DNA of 64,000 nt from Pseudofrankia coriaricola (GCF_001854805.1 NZ_MBLO01000280.1:1-64000), one strand, 5' to 3'. Counted from the first letter of the stretch, positions 17,776 to 26,952 are shown. A program made the numbers and translations. The notes: generated by a model not told the origin, from the sequence alone.

Positions 17776-18633
17776 ATGAACGATGCATCAGCAAACCGCA
17801 GCGGGCCGACGTCGTCGACCTCCGGGTGCTGCGCGGCGGGCTCAGTCTCGTCGTCGACGCCGGCGGCGGCCAGCGTCATTAACCCACCGAGCCTGCCCGC
17901 GGCCGTCGACCGGGCCACCTTCCAGGCCGAACTGGACAGGCTGCGGGATCGGGAGAAGGCGCACACCCGGGAAGGCGACGCGATCGCCGCGGCCCGGCGG
18001 CGTCTACCCATGGTCGAGGTAGACGCCAACCTCGCACTGGCCGGGCCCCACGGGCCACTCACCATGCTCGAAGCGTTCGAAGGGCGCCGACAGCTCATCG
18101 CCTACTACTTCATGTGGAACCCCGGTCGACCTGCGCCCGAGCAGTGCGAAGGCTGCACGTGGGTCACCACCCAGGTCGCGGAGCTGTCCTACCTTCATTC
18201 GCGCGACATCACCTACGCGGTCTTGTGTCAGGGTCCCTACGACGAAAGCATCCGCTACCGCGACTTCATGGGCTGGGACATGCCGTGGTACTCAGCACAG
18301 GCCTCCCTCGACGCGCTCTTCGCCGGGCGCCAAGTTGGCCTGTTTCACCTGATGTGCTACCTACGGGACGGCGACCGCGTCTTCGAGACCTACTGGACGA
18401 GCCGCCGCGGCGCAGAGGTGATGGACTACAGCTACGCGCTCATGGACCTCACCGTGTACGGACGCCAGGAGCCGTGGGAGGACTCGCCCCCCGCCTGGCC
18501 ACAACAGTGCACCTACACGCGGACTAGCAGTGGCTCGCCCACTTGGCAACCAGTGTGGCCAGGCGGACGCCCCATCGCCCAGTGGTCGCGACTAGAAGAT
18601 GGACGCTCTGACGACCTCACTGTTGGGTCCTGA
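17776..18633 (+). CDS. DUF899 thioredoxin-like protein
   Basis: A 285-residue DUF899 protein. The core LPMVEVDANLALAGPHGPLT, then QLIAYYFMWNPG and CEGCTWVTTQVAELSYLHSR, matches this thioredoxin-fold family. The family's Cys pair is present as CEGC. The N-terminal 40 residues are Ser/Ala-rich and unconserved. ATG 17776 follows AAGAGGAGA with 7-9 nt spacing. Members are often annotated as predicted dithiol-disulphide oxidoreductases; the physiological substrate is unknown. Confidence 0.82.
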   Translation: MNDASANRSGPTSSTSGCCAAGSVSSSTPAAASVINPPSLPAAVDRATFQAELDRLRDREKAHTREGDAIAAARRRLPMVEVDANLALAGPHGPLTMLEAFEGRRQLIAYYFMWNPGRPAPEQCEGCTWVTTQVAELSYLHSRDITYAVLCQGPYDESIRYRDFMGWDMPWYSAQASLDALFAGRQVGLFHLMCYLRDGDRVFETYWTSRRGAEVMDYSYALMDLTVYGRQEPWEDSPPAWPQQCTYTRTSSGSPTWQPVWPGGRPIAQWSRLEDGRSDDLTVGS

Positions 18634-18824
18634 TCGACAATTACACACCGGGCGAGCGCCTGCGCGAGCCCCCAATGGCTGTCGCAGAAAATCTGTATCC
18701 CTTCGAGGCGTGGATGCGATCCAGGCCAGGGCGATGGTCAGCGGCGTCGTCACCTACCGCGACGGCGAGCCGACGGGTGCGCTCCCAGGAAGGCTGGTGC
18801 GCAATCCCGCTACCGTCACCTGAC

Positions 18825-19486
18825 GTGGCCGAACGCCGAGCAGACCCCGAAGTCGGAGCGGACCTCGAAGCCAGCGCCAGCGGGGTCGAGCCGGCGTCGC
18901 CTGGCAGGCGCGGCCGCCCGCGCAAGGTGACGGTCGACGACATCATCGACGCCGCCCTCGAGATCGGGCTCGACCAGGTGACCATCCGCAAGGTGGCCGA
19001 CGCGCTCGGCATGACCGTGCCGGGCGTCTCTTACCACGTGCGGACCCGCGAGGAGCTCCTCGCGCTGGTCATGGCTCGGGCCGTCGACACGTTGTACGCG
19101 CCTGGCCCTGAGCCGGCCGCGTCGTTCGAGGAGACGGTCACGCGGTTCGCCGAGGGCCTGTTCGCGTGGTTCCGCGAGCATCCGATCCTGGTCATGCAGG
19201 TCGCGCAGGGCCGCATCCTGGAAGAGAACGTCGAACGGCATCTCGGGCGGCTGCTGCGGGCCGCGGGCCCGACCGAGACGGACCGGGCCCGAGCCCTGGA
19301 CGTCGTGTCCCAGGTGACGGCCGCCGTCATCGGCGCGGCCGTCCTGGAGGCGGCGCAGGACTCGCGTCGGCCGGCTGGAGGCGCGGCCGGGGACTCCGCC
19401 GGGAACGCCGGGAACGCCGGGAACGGAAGCCGCCGCGTCCGGACCACTACGCGACGGTTCGGACCGTGCTTACGGCGCTGCTGTGA
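18825..19486 (+). pseudogene. TetR-family regulator, probable frameshift near C-terminus
   Basis: A TetR/AcrR regulator. The helix-turn-helix lies at VTVDDIIDAALEIGLDQVTI and VADALGMTVPGVSYHVRTRE, followed by a C-terminal dimer domain. From GTG 18825 the frame is coherent to about residue 200, then meets a short repeat (GNAGNAGNG) and runs on as Arg-rich nonsense to 19640. A second frame supplies a natural ending, DHYATVRTVLTALL, with TGA at 19486. One indel near 19390-19440 would join them. The DNA-binding half is intact, so the protein may still act. Confidence 0.65.
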
Positions 19487-19636
19487 CCTGCCCCGGCGCG
19501 GCCCGGCCCTGGGTGATCCGACCCTGGACGGTCTCCGTGGGACGGACCTGGCAAGGCACCCCGGCGCGGCGCGTACCAACACGGCGGTGAGTTACACCGG
19601 AAAGCTCCGATGGGGGAGGGCCTTTGGAGGAGGGCC

Positions 19637-20305
19637 TTAGGCGGGACGGGCGCCGGTGGCTGCGGCGAAGCGCTCGACCTCGTCGGTGCGGCCGGTCACG
19701 ATGATCAGGTCGTCGTGGCCGAGGACCGTGTCGGCCACGACGTGGGTGAACTCGGTTCCGGGGCGCTTCACCCCGACGACCGTCACGCCGAACCGGGTGC
19801 GGGGCCTGACGACGTCCATCGTCGCCCCGCAGATCGACCCGGGAGCGCGCAGCTTCGCGACCGCGAACCCCTTGTCGAACTCGACGAAGTCGATGAGCCG
19901 CCCGGAGAGCAGGTGCGCGACCCGCTCGCCGGCGTCGCGCTCGGGGTAGACGACATGCGACGCGCCGATGCGTTCCAGGATCCGGCCGTGCTGGCGGGTG
20001 ATCGCCTTCGCCCAGACCTCCGGGACGCCCAGGTCGAGCAGGGTTCCGGTGGCCAGCAGGCTCGCCTCGATATCAACGCCGATCGAGACCACGGCCCGGT
20101 CGAAGCCGTCGGCGCCCAGCTGGCGCAGCGCCGCCTCGCTGGTCGCGTCCGCCTCGACGACGTGGGACAGCGTCCCCGACCACTCCTGGACGAGGTCGCG
20201 GTCCGTGTCGACGGCGACGACGTCGTGCCCGAGCCGCTGCAACGACTCGGCGAGTGTGCTGCCGAACCGGCCCAGCCCGATGACCAGTACCGCGTTCGGG
20301 TGCAT
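19637..20305 (-). CDS. ktrA: KtrA/TrkA potassium-uptake regulatory subunit
   Basis: A 222-residue RCK protein. The N-terminal Rossmann motif VLVIGLGRFGSTLAESL binds a nucleotide (ATP/ADP or NAD in this family), with acidic D at AVDTDRD. The RCK-C domain covers about residues 140-215. Such rings gate the KtrB channel-like subunit at the inner face of the membrane. ATG 20305 was chosen because MHPNAVLVIG is the usual start. The partner gene ends 62 bp upstream on the same strand. Confidence 0.88.
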   Translation of the reverse strand: MHPNAVLVIGLGRFGSTLAESLQRLGHDVVAVDTDRDLVQEWSGTLSHVVEADATSEAALRQLGADGFDRAVVSIGVDIEASLLATGTLLDLGVPEVWAKAITRQHGRILERIGASHVVYPERDAGERVAHLLSGRLIDFVEFDKGFAVAKLRAPGSICGATMDVVRPRTRFGVTVVGVKRPGTEFTHVVADTVLGHDDLIIVTGRTDEVERFAAATGARPA

Positions 20306-20367
20306 GTCCCGGCCCACGCCAGCCCCGCCTCCCCTCTTGCCGTCACACGACCCGCGCACAGGTCCGG

Positions 20368-21936
20368 TCAGCCGACGATCGGCCGTTCCTCGGGCAGCCG
20401 GTACAGCCGGCGCCGTTCCCGCAGCGCCAGCGCCGACGCCAGCGTAATCGGGCCGATTCGGCCTATCAGCATCAGAGCGATCAGGACGTACTGGTCAAAG
20501 GCCGGCAGCCCGCCAGTGATCCCGGTGGACAGCCCCACGGTGCCGAAGGCCGATGTCACCTCGAACAGGGTCTGGTCGAGGGTGTGGTGGCTGGAGATGA
20601 GCAGGCACAGCGTCCCGGCGACGACGAGCGCGACCCCCAGCAGCGCCACCGCGATCGCCTGGCGCAGCGCCGCCGGCGACACCTGCCGGCCGAACGCGTC
20701 GACGGTGTCGTCGCCGCGCGCCTCGGCGACGATCGCGAAGAACAGGATCAGGAACGTCGTCACCTTGATGCCGCCGGCGGTGCTTGCGCTGCCACCACCG
20801 ATGAACATGAGGATGTCGGTGACGACCAGCGTCGCCGGCTGGGCCGCGCCGTAGTCGAACGTGTTGAACCCGGCGGTGCGGGCCGTGACGCTGCCGAAGA
20901 ACCCGCCGAGCAGCTTGTCGCCGGCGCCGAGCGGGCCGAGGGTCGCCGGGTTGCGCCATTCCAGCGCGAGAACGGCGGCGGCCCCGCCGACGAGCAGGAC
21001 TCCGTAGCCCAGCAGCGTCACCTTGGTGTGCATCGACCAGAGCCGGGGCTTGCGCAGCTCATGGCGCAGCTCGAACAACACCGGGAACCCCAGCCCGCCG
21101 AGAATCGCGGCCAGCCCGATCGTCATCACGACCACCGGGTCGTCGGCGAAGGACACCAGGTTGTCGCTGTACAGCGCGTAGCCAGCGTTGTTGAACCCGG
21201 TGACCGCGTGGAAGACGCCGTGGTAGGCGGCGCGTCCCGCTGGCAGCCCATGCCCCAGCCACAGCCGGGCGAACAGCACCAGCGCCGCGGCGCCCTCGAT
21301 CGCCAGCGTGATCAGGGCGACCCCTCGGACTACCCGCCGGACGTCGCCGATCCCGACCGACTGGGTCTCGGTGGCGGCAAGCAGCCGGATCCGTACGCCG
21401 AGCCGGCGCGACACCAGCAGGCCCAGCAGCGACGCCGTCGTCATGAACCCCAGCCCGCCCAGCTGGACCGCGAACATGATCACGACCTCGCCGAACGTCG
21501 ACCAGTGGGTGGGGGTGTCGACGTTCGCGAGCGCCCCGCAGCTCGCGCCGGTCGCGGTGAACAGCGCCTGCAGGAACGTCGTGTGCTGCCCGGGCTCGGC
21601 CGACAGCGGCAGGCGCAGCAGCAGCGTGATCACGCCGACGGTCGTCAGGAACGCCGCCGCCGTGAGCTTCAGCGGATGGCCGAGACGCGTCGCGAGCACC
21701 TGCCCAAGCCGACGTCCTCGCCGCCGCCGCGGCTCCGGCGTCACCAGCGACGACTCGTCGCCGCCCACGCGGGGGGCGGGAGGAACCCAGGCGGGTGCCA
21801 GGCGGTCGACCGGACGGCGTGGGATGTCCGGTGGCCGCGCGCCGGGCGACTGGTCGTTGGGCAGCCGGTTGTCGGGCAGGTGGTCGTCGGGCAGGTGGTC
21901 GTCGGTGGGTCCCGGCGGCGGCCCGCTCACCGTCAC
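20368..21936 (-). CDS. ktrB: KtrB/TrkH potassium transporter
   Basis: A 522-residue Trk/Ktr membrane protein with four M1-P-M2 repeats. Filter loops 2-4 are recognisable: AVTGFNNAGY, VTARTAGFNTFD and SAFGTVGLSTGI. Loop 1 is unusual (see findings), reading SCGALANVDTPTHWS instead of the normal xVTGL pattern. The cytoplasmic N-terminus begins with a tandem DDHLP-DDHLP-DNRLP repeat encoded by 15-bp units. It is followed by ktrA, so the two form a potassium-uptake operon, probably important in osmotic adaptation. Confidence 0.87.
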   Translation of the reverse strand: MTVSGPPPGPTDDHLPDDHLPDNRLPNDQSPGARPPDIPRRPVDRLAPAWVPPAPRVGGDESSLVTPEPRRRRGRRLGQVLATRLGHPLKLTAAAFLTTVGVITLLLRLPLSAEPGQHTTFLQALFTATGASCGALANVDTPTHWSTFGEVVIMFAVQLGGLGFMTTASLLGLLVSRRLGVRIRLLAATETQSVGIGDVRRVVRGVALITLAIEGAAALVLFARLWLGHGLPAGRAAYHGVFHAVTGFNNAGYALYSDNLVSFADDPVVVMTIGLAAILGGLGFPVLFELRHELRKPRLWSMHTKVTLLGYGVLLVGGAAAVLALEWRNPATLGPLGAGDKLLGGFFGSVTARTAGFNTFDYGAAQPATLVVTDILMFIGGGSASTAGGIKVTTFLILFFAIVAEARGDDTVDAFGRQVSPAALRQAIAVALLGVALVVAGTLCLLISSHHTLDQTLFEVTSAFGTVGLSTGITGGLPAFDQYVLIALMLIGRIGPITLASALALRERRRLYRLPEERPIVG

Positions 21937-22015
21937 CCCAGCTCCTCACGCCCGCGCCACGCCTGCCTGGCCCCTCGCATCCTGCCAGGCCGCCAGAACC
22001 TGGCATCGTCGTCCT

Positions 22016-22495
22016 ATGTCCGCTGATTCGGCCGCCTACAACCACGCGGTGGTCGTGGACGTCTTCGGCGACCTGAGCGCCGATGCCCTGCGCGGCGCGC
22101 TCGCGGAGGTGACCGCGCGCCACGAGGCGCTGCGTACCCTCGTCGAGGTCGCCGACGGCCGCCCGCACCCGCGGGTCGTCCCCACCGCGGCGCCCACGAT
22201 CGAATGGGCCGACACGACCGATCTCGCGCGGATGGACGGGCTGGACGGCCAAGGCATGACCTACGCGGTCCGGAGCAGGGTTGGCCGTCCGTTCGACCTG
22301 GCCGGCGAGTGGCCACCCCGGATGACGGTCTTCCGGATCGATGGCGGCTACCACCGGATACTCCTGGTGCTGCAGCGGGTCTCCGCGGACGGGCGGTCCG
22401 ACGCGCCGCTGCTCGCCGAGCTCGCGGCGGCCTACGCCGTGCGTGCCGCGCCGGGCGACGCGGTCAGCTGGTCCACTCGCGGAGTTGCTCGATGA
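22016..22495 (+). CDS. Orphan condensation-domain-like stub
   Basis: A 159-residue protein resembling only the N-terminal half of an NRPS condensation or acyltransferase domain: NHAVVVDVFGDLSADALRGA and LAEVTARHEALRTLVEV. The position of the catalytic HHxxxDG motif reads LQRVSADGRSD, so both histidines are absent. No adenylation or carrier domain is nearby. Its 3' end overlaps the convergent LLM oxidoreductase gene by 32 bp. It could be a decayed fragment or a non-catalytic binding protein. Confidence 0.6.
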   Translation: MSADSAAYNHAVVVDVFGDLSADALRGALAEVTARHEALRTLVEVADGRPHPRVVPTAAPTIEWADTTDLARMDGLDGQGMTYAVRSRVGRPFDLAGEWPPRMTVFRIDGGYHRILLVLQRVSADGRSDAPLLAELAAAYAVRAAPGDAVSWSTRGVAR

Positions 22496-23504
22496 GCGCC
22501 AGTCGAGAACGGTGGTCGCCGGCGAGCGGGGTGACGGTGAGGGTGGTCGCGCCGGCCTCGGCATAGGCGGCGAGGCGCTCGCGGACGTGGCCCTCGGGGC
22601 CGATCAGGGCGTTGGCGCGCAGCAGCTCTTCGGGGACCGCGGCCTCGGCTTCCTTCTTCTTCCCGGCGAGGTAGAGGTCCTGGATGAGCGCTGCCTCCTT
22701 CTCGTAGCCGTAGCGCTGAGCGAGGCTGTTGTAGAAGTTGCGGCCCTTGGCGCCCATCCCGCCGATGTAGAGCGCGAACATCGGCCGCATCAAGTCGAGC
22801 AGTTCCTCGGTGCCCTCACCGATGGCCAGCGGCGCGCCGACGACGACGTCGAGCGGGCCGAGCGCCGGGTCGCGCCGCGCCCCGCCCGCGGCGAGCGGCG
22901 CGCCCCAGACGTCACGCGCCCGCTCCGGGTGGAAGAAGAACGGCTGCCAGCCCTCGGCGAGCTCCGCGGCCAGTTCCACGTTCTTCGGGCCGATAGCGGC
23001 GATGAAGATCGGGATGCGTTCGCGTACCGGATGGTTGATGAGCTTCAGCGGCTTCCCGAGGCCGGTACCCTGGTCGGCCGGCAGCGGCAGTGTGTAGTGC
23101 TTCCCCTGGTACTCGACCCGCTCGCGGCGCCAAACCGCCCGGCAGATCTCGATGATCTCGCGGGTGCGGCCCAGGGGAGCGTCGTAGGGGACACCGTGGA
23201 AGCCCTCGATGACCTGCGGGCCGGAGGAGCCAAGCCCGAGGGTGAACCGGCCGCCGGAGACGTAGTCCAGCCCCGCGGCCGTCATCGCGGTCAGCGTCGG
23301 CGTGCGGGTGTAGATCGGCAGGATGCCGGAGGCGAGCTGGACACGCTCGGTCCGCGCGGCGAGGAAGCCGAGCTGGCTCACCGCGTCGAACGAGTACGCC
23401 TCGGGCACGAAGACGATGTCCAGCCCGGCCTTCTCGTAGTCACCGAGTTCCGCGGCCGTCTCGGTGAACCCGCCGCTGTAGGCCAGCTGCATCCCGATCC
23501 GCAT
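22464..23504 (-). CDS. LLM-class F420-dependent oxidoreductase
   Basis: A 346-residue luciferase-like (TIM-barrel) flavin/F420 oxidoreductase. MRIGMQLAYSGGFTETAAEL begins the barrel, with LGFLAARTERVQLASGILPI and GGRFTLGLGSSGPQVIEGFH typical of actinobacterial F420-dependent members. ATG 23504 was chosen over the longer frame because it begins this conserved block. It probably oxidises or reduces a small organic substrate with F420; the substrate is unknown. Confidence 0.87.
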   Translation of the reverse strand: MRIGMQLAYSGGFTETAAELGDYEKAGLDIVFVPEAYSFDAVSQLGFLAARTERVQLASGILPIYTRTPTLTAMTAAGLDYVSGGRFTLGLGSSGPQVIEGFHGVPYDAPLGRTREIIEICRAVWRRERVEYQGKHYTLPLPADQGTGLGKPLKLINHPVRERIPIFIAAIGPKNVELAAELAEGWQPFFFHPERARDVWGAPLAAGGARRDPALGPLDVVVGAPLAIGEGTEELLDLMRPMFALYIGGMGAKGRNFYNSLAQRYGYEKEAALIQDLYLAGKKKEAEAAVPEELLRANALIGPEGHVRERLAAYAEAGATTLTVTPLAGDHRSRLALIEQLREWTS

Positions 23505-23691
23505 CCGCCCCGCCTCCCGCCCTCGCCGCCGCACGCCGTGCGCCCCACGTCGTGTCGTTGGTCACCGTACCGGCCAGGCCCGGCGCCATCTTGGGGTGAA
23601 GCCCCGCAGGAACGCCATGAAGTAGGCGAAGCTGTGCCATAACTGAGGTGGTCCGACTGGGGTGTTGCCATGGAAGCGAGGCGAGTCTGGC

Positions 23692-24315
23692 GTGGCAGAC
23701 GGTGTGCCGCCGCAACCCGCGGATCTCGCGCCAGTTGTTGATCCTGAGACGTCCGCGGCCGGTCCGCCGGCGGTCGCCGGCGGGGCCGCGCCGCGGGGGC
23801 CGGTCGTCATCCGGATCCGGACCGCCGAGCCGTTGGATGCCCCGAGCTCGTTCGCGCTGCCCACCCGGCGGTCGGTCAGACTCCGACCCCCGCCCAGCGA
23901 TCTGGTCCTTTTGACGGTGCTGACGATCGTCGGTCTGGTCGCGCTCGTCGTCCAGCTACGCGCGGCCTGGCACGACCACGAGCTGCTTGCGGACCTGTCG
24001 GCCCATGGCACACCTGCTATGGCGCAGGTGGTCGCGGTTGAGTCGAACCGTGGGCTAGACCACGCCACCGTCCGGTACACCGTCGGCCAGCACGTCGAAC
24101 AGCGCAGGCTCGGCTTCTGGGTGACCTCGTCCGTAGATGAGGGCGACGCCGTCCGGATCATCTACGACCCGGAGCAGCCCGGACGCGTGGCGCTGGCGAG
24201 CTGGGTGAACGGTGAGCCGATGTGGTGGGACCTGGCGGGCGCCGCCACCGGGGCGGTGTGCGCCGTCGTCGGCGTGATCGGCCTGGCTCGGCGGCGGCCA
24301 GGGGCTAGGTTGTGA
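23692..24315 (+). CDS. DUF3592-like membrane protein
   Basis: A 207-residue protein with two hydrophobic segments (LVLLTVLTIVGLVALVVQL and the C-terminal AAATGAVCAVVGVIGLA) enclosing an extracytoplasmic beta-rich domain. AHGTPAMAQVVAVES, VRYTVGQHVEQRR and DEGDAVRIIYDPEQPGRV are the usual DUF3592 signatures. A proline/alanine-rich cytoplasmic N-terminus precedes the first helix. GTG 23692 or the in-frame GTG 23662 may be used. The 3' end overlaps a short minus-strand frame. Confidence 0.65.
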   Translation: MADGVPPQPADLAPVVDPETSAAGPPAVAGGAAPRGPVVIRIRTAEPLDAPSSFALPTRRSVRLRPPPSDLVLLTVLTIVGLVALVVQLRAAWHDHELLADLSAHGTPAMAQVVAVESNRGLDHATVRYTVGQHVEQRRLGFWVTSSVDEGDAVRIIYDPEQPGRVALASWVNGEPMWWDLAGAATGAVCAVVGVIGLARRRPGARL

Positions 24316-24607
24316 TCTTGTAGTTCTCCAGCGGCAGCGTGAGCGCGGCCCCGTCCCGCCCGTGCACGGTGATCGTCCCATCCTCGGCGAACGTCACGGA
24401 CTTCTCGAACGCGCCCGGGAGGTCGTACCTGACGTCGGTGAACGGGCTGGCGTAGACCGTCACCCGAGGGCCAGTGGACGCGTCCTTCCGGTGGAGCACC
24501 CGTCGACCCCGCGACGGACCGGGCATCGGCCATCCAGCGCATGATCGGGCCGGGCAGGGTGAGCAGTCTGACGACCGATGGAGCCCGATCAGGATCGGGG
24601 CGATCAC
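24305..24607 (-). pseudogene. Short hypothetical, likely broken gene
   Basis: The last 55 codons look like real protein: VTVYASPFTDVRYDLPGAFE, SVTFAEDGTITVHGRDG and a conserved-looking LENYKITT end. The first 45 codons of this frame are Cys/Pro/Arg-rich and implausible, while another frame gives MRWMADARSVAGSTG just upstream. A frameshift near 24490 would join the two. I do not recognise the family. Confidence 0.4.
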
Positions 24608-24673
24608 GTGCCCGTCGGCTGGTGACCGCGTGACTCCGTCTGGCGCGAACCTGGCTGGCTGACTGGAGACGGC

Positions 24674-25291
24674 TCAGGGCTCGACGGCGAGGCGGACGCC
24701 GAAGGCGATCAGGACGAGGCCGGTGACGCGGTCCACCCAGCGCCGGACCGGGCCGTCGGACAGCCAGCGCCTCACCGGTCCCGACAGGGCGAGCAGTGCG
24801 AGGTAGTAGAGGGCCGCCAGCGCGACGAAGATCCCGCCCAGCAGCAGTGACGTCGCGGCCACCGGGGCGCCCTCGGGGATGAAGCCTGGCATGAAGGTCA
24901 TAAAGAAGACCCCGACTTTGGGGTTCAGCAGGTCGGTCAGCAGGCCGGAGGTGAAGCCGCTCCCGATCAGGCCCCGGCGAGGCTCGGCCGCCGCGCCGGG
25001 GTCACCGTGGGACCTTGCCCGCAGCGTGGTCAGACCCATCCAGCCGAGGTAGACCGCGCCGACGATGCGCAGTGCGAGGTACCCGTCGTGGCTCGCCGTC
25101 AGCAGCGCGGACAGCCCCAGCGACGCGGCGACCACCCAGATGGACAGGCCTGTCATGGCGCCGAGCGAAGCCCGCAGGCCGAGCCGGCGCCCACCATTCA
25201 TCAGGTTGCGCACCACGACCAGTGTGTCCGGCCCCGGCAGCAGCACGACGAGCACGGACGCGACCGTGAAGGTGGTAACCGCGACAAGCAC
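24674..25291 (-). CDS. LysE/RhtB-family exporter
   Basis: A 205-residue membrane protein with about six helices and the LysE-family sequence LLPGPDTLVVVRNLMNGGRR near the N-terminus, followed by LGAMTGLSIWVVAASLGL. The family exports amino acids or related small molecules. The GTG start at 25291 is the only reasonable one. The upstream TIGR03086 gene on the same strand ends 41 bp away, so it could be the distal gene of the ArsR operon. Confidence 0.85.
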   Translation of the reverse strand: MLVAVTTFTVASVLVVLLPGPDTLVVVRNLMNGGRRLGLRASLGAMTGLSIWVVAASLGLSALLTASHDGYLALRIVGAVYLGWMGLTTLRARSHGDPGAAAEPRRGLIGSGFTSGLLTDLLNPKVGVFFMTFMPGFIPEGAPVAATSLLLGGIFVALAALYYLALLALSGPVRRWLSDGPVRRWVDRVTGLVLIAFGVRLAVEP

Positions 25292-25332
25292 CTATCGAGA
25301 TTAGGACGCCGGCGTGCCTGGCGAAACCGCGT

Positions 25333-26025
25333 TTACGGCGCCGTGCCCGACGGCGCGAAGAGCGGGTATCGGCCGATGAACCCGAGCATCCGGGTCTGGA
25401 CGTCGGACCCGTCCGGGACTGGCACGCGCGGCCCGTACTGCCCGGAGGCCCGGATCGCGTCCTCCATGCCCGCCATCCCCTCCAGCAGGACGGCGCACAG
25501 CCCGGGGTCGAGACGGTCGTCCTGGCCGGTGGCCCGGGCCAGGTCCCATGTGTGCATGAAGATGTCGACCGTGTAGAACTGGTCGACCGCCGCCGGGAGC
25601 GGGATTTCGCCGATGTGGGGGTTGCGCAGCACCCGGTCCGCCGTCGCCGGGTCGTCGAGCAGGGCCTGCACGGCGTCCGCGTGTACCCGCCAGGCCTCGA
25701 CCGGGTCGGCGTCGGCCGACGGTCCGCGGGCGAGCTCGATCCCCGTCCCGGCTTCGAGGAAGCTTGGGAACCACTCGCACAGGTGGCGGACGACGTCGCG
25801 TGCCCCCCACTCGGCCACAGGGGACTGCGTGTCCCAGTCGCGGGTGCCGAGTACCCGGTCGGTGAACGTCGCCGCGACGTGCCGGTGGCGCTCGGCCGGC
25901 TGGCCGGCGAGCGCGACGAGGTCGACAGGTTCGATGGGGTCCCTGAGGTCGGCGAGCACGCCGCCGGCGCCCCGGTCGCCCTGGAACGACGGCGACGGCG
26001 ACTGCTCGCGGGTTGTCTCAGGCAT
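25333..26025 (-). CDS. TIGR03086/maleylpyruvate-isomerase-family protein
   Basis: A 230-residue DinB-fold protein of the mycothiol-dependent isomerase N-terminal family. The metal-binding pattern is split over WGARDVVRHLCEW and VDIFMHTWDLARATG (helical His residues). Such proteins bind a divalent metal and often use mycothiol, consistent with an actinomycete. The start overlaps the end of the SRPBCC gene by 8 nt, and together with ArsR they form a three-gene operon. The reaction is unknown. Confidence 0.8.
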   Translation of the reverse strand: MPETTREQSPSPSFQGDRGAGGVLADLRDPIEPVDLVALAGQPAERHRHVAATFTDRVLGTRDWDTQSPVAEWGARDVVRHLCEWFPSFLEAGTGIELARGPSADADPVEAWRVHADAVQALLDDPATADRVLRNPHIGEIPLPAAVDQFYTVDIFMHTWDLARATGQDDRLDPGLCAVLLEGMAGMEDAIRASGQYGPRVPVPDGSDVQTRMLGFIGRYPLFAPSGTAP

Positions 26026-26512
26026 CGTCGGCGGCCAGGACCGCGTCCAGGACCGCGTCCAGCTTCACGTAGCCCTGCTCGATGCCGACCTCCATGCCGC
26101 TGTTCACGAAGGCGTCGCGGCCCTCGAAGCTGTCGACGAGGGACTGGGCGTGCAGGCGGGTACGGCCGTCGCCGAGGTCCTCGAACCACAGGGTCTCCAG
26201 CGCGACGCTGTCGGGCGCGCCCTCGTAGGTGAACGTCTGCACGAGCCGGTCGGGGCGGATCTCGTGGAACGAACCGTGGAAGGCGAACTCGGCGCCGTCC
26301 CGGTGGGCGACGTAGCGCCAGCTACCGCCGGTACGGGCGTCCCAGTAGTCGATGCGGTTGTCCATGCCGTCGGGGCCGGCCCAGCGAGCGAACAGCTCCG
26401 GGTCGGTGTGTGCCCGGAACAGCTGCGCCGGGGTCGCGGCGAAGTCACGGATGATCCGGACCAACGGCACGTTCGGGTCGGCTTCGATGCTGACAGTCTT
26501 CGTGGTGGTCAT
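26018..26512 (-). CDS. SRPBCC/AHSA1-domain protein
   Basis: A 164-residue START-like (AHSA1) protein. LVRIIRDFAATPAQLFRAHT, ELFARWAGPDGMD and GGSWRYVAHRDG mark the fold, with the C-terminal helix DAFVNSGMEVGIEQGYVKLD. It begins at ATG 26512, overlapping the ArsR stop. ArsR plus AHSA1 pairs are widespread; the AHSA1 protein is believed to bind a hydrophobic ligand. Likely co-regulated with and functionally tied to the adjacent ArsR. Confidence 0.87.
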   Translation of the reverse strand: MTTTKTVSIEADPNVPLVRIIRDFAATPAQLFRAHTDPELFARWAGPDGMDNRIDYWDARTGGSWRYVAHRDGAEFAFHGSFHEIRPDRLVQTFTYEGAPDSVALETLWFEDLGDGRTRLHAQSLVDSFEGRDAFVNSGMEVGIEQGYVKLDAVLDAVLAADDA

Positions 26513-26940
26513 CAGGCGCTCTCTCTGCTCTCGGCCGCGTTGCGTGCGCGGGCGTTGTTCTTGCTCGGGTTCTTGGTACCGGGGTGGTTCGCCGGGTGGT
26601 GGGCGTTCTCGTTGTTCTCGTCGTCGTTCATGGCGGCGAGGACGGCGTCGAGACGGCGGTAGCGCTGCTCGGCCTGGCGGCGGTACCGCTCCAGCCAGGC
26701 CGTCGCCAGGTCGAAGACCTGCGCCTCCAGGTGCACCGGGCTGCGGTGACCGCCGTCGGTGCGGCTGACGAGGCCCGCCTGCTCGAGCACCTTGAGGTGC
26801 TTGGACACCGCCTGGACGGAGACCGAGTATGGCGCCGCCAGCTCGCCGACCGTGGCGTCCCCGTCCGTCAGCCGCGCGACCAGGTCGCGCCGCGTCGGGT
26901 CGGCGAGCGCCGCGAACACCTGGGAGAGCTGGTCCACCAT
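26512..26940 (-). CDS. ArsR-family transcriptional regulator
   Basis: A 142-residue winged-helix regulator. The N-terminus VFAALADPTRRDLVARLTDG and the recognition helix VSVQAVSKHLKVLEQAGLV are typical. There is no metal-binding Cys box, so it belongs to the non-metal, AHSA1-linked subgroup. The last 35 residues form an Asn/Asp/His-rich tail. Two matching palindromes upstream (26953-26968 and 26999-27014) are probable operators, implying autoregulation and perhaps control of the divergent reductase. Confidence 0.87.
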   Translation of the reverse strand: MVDQLSQVFAALADPTRRDLVARLTDGDATVGELAAPYSVSVQAVSKHLKVLEQAGLVSRTDGGHRSPVHLEAQVFDLATAWLERYRRQAEQRYRRLDAVLAAMNDDENNENAHHPANHPGTKNPSKNNARARNAAESRESA

Positions 26941-26952
26941 TCCCTCGACTCC

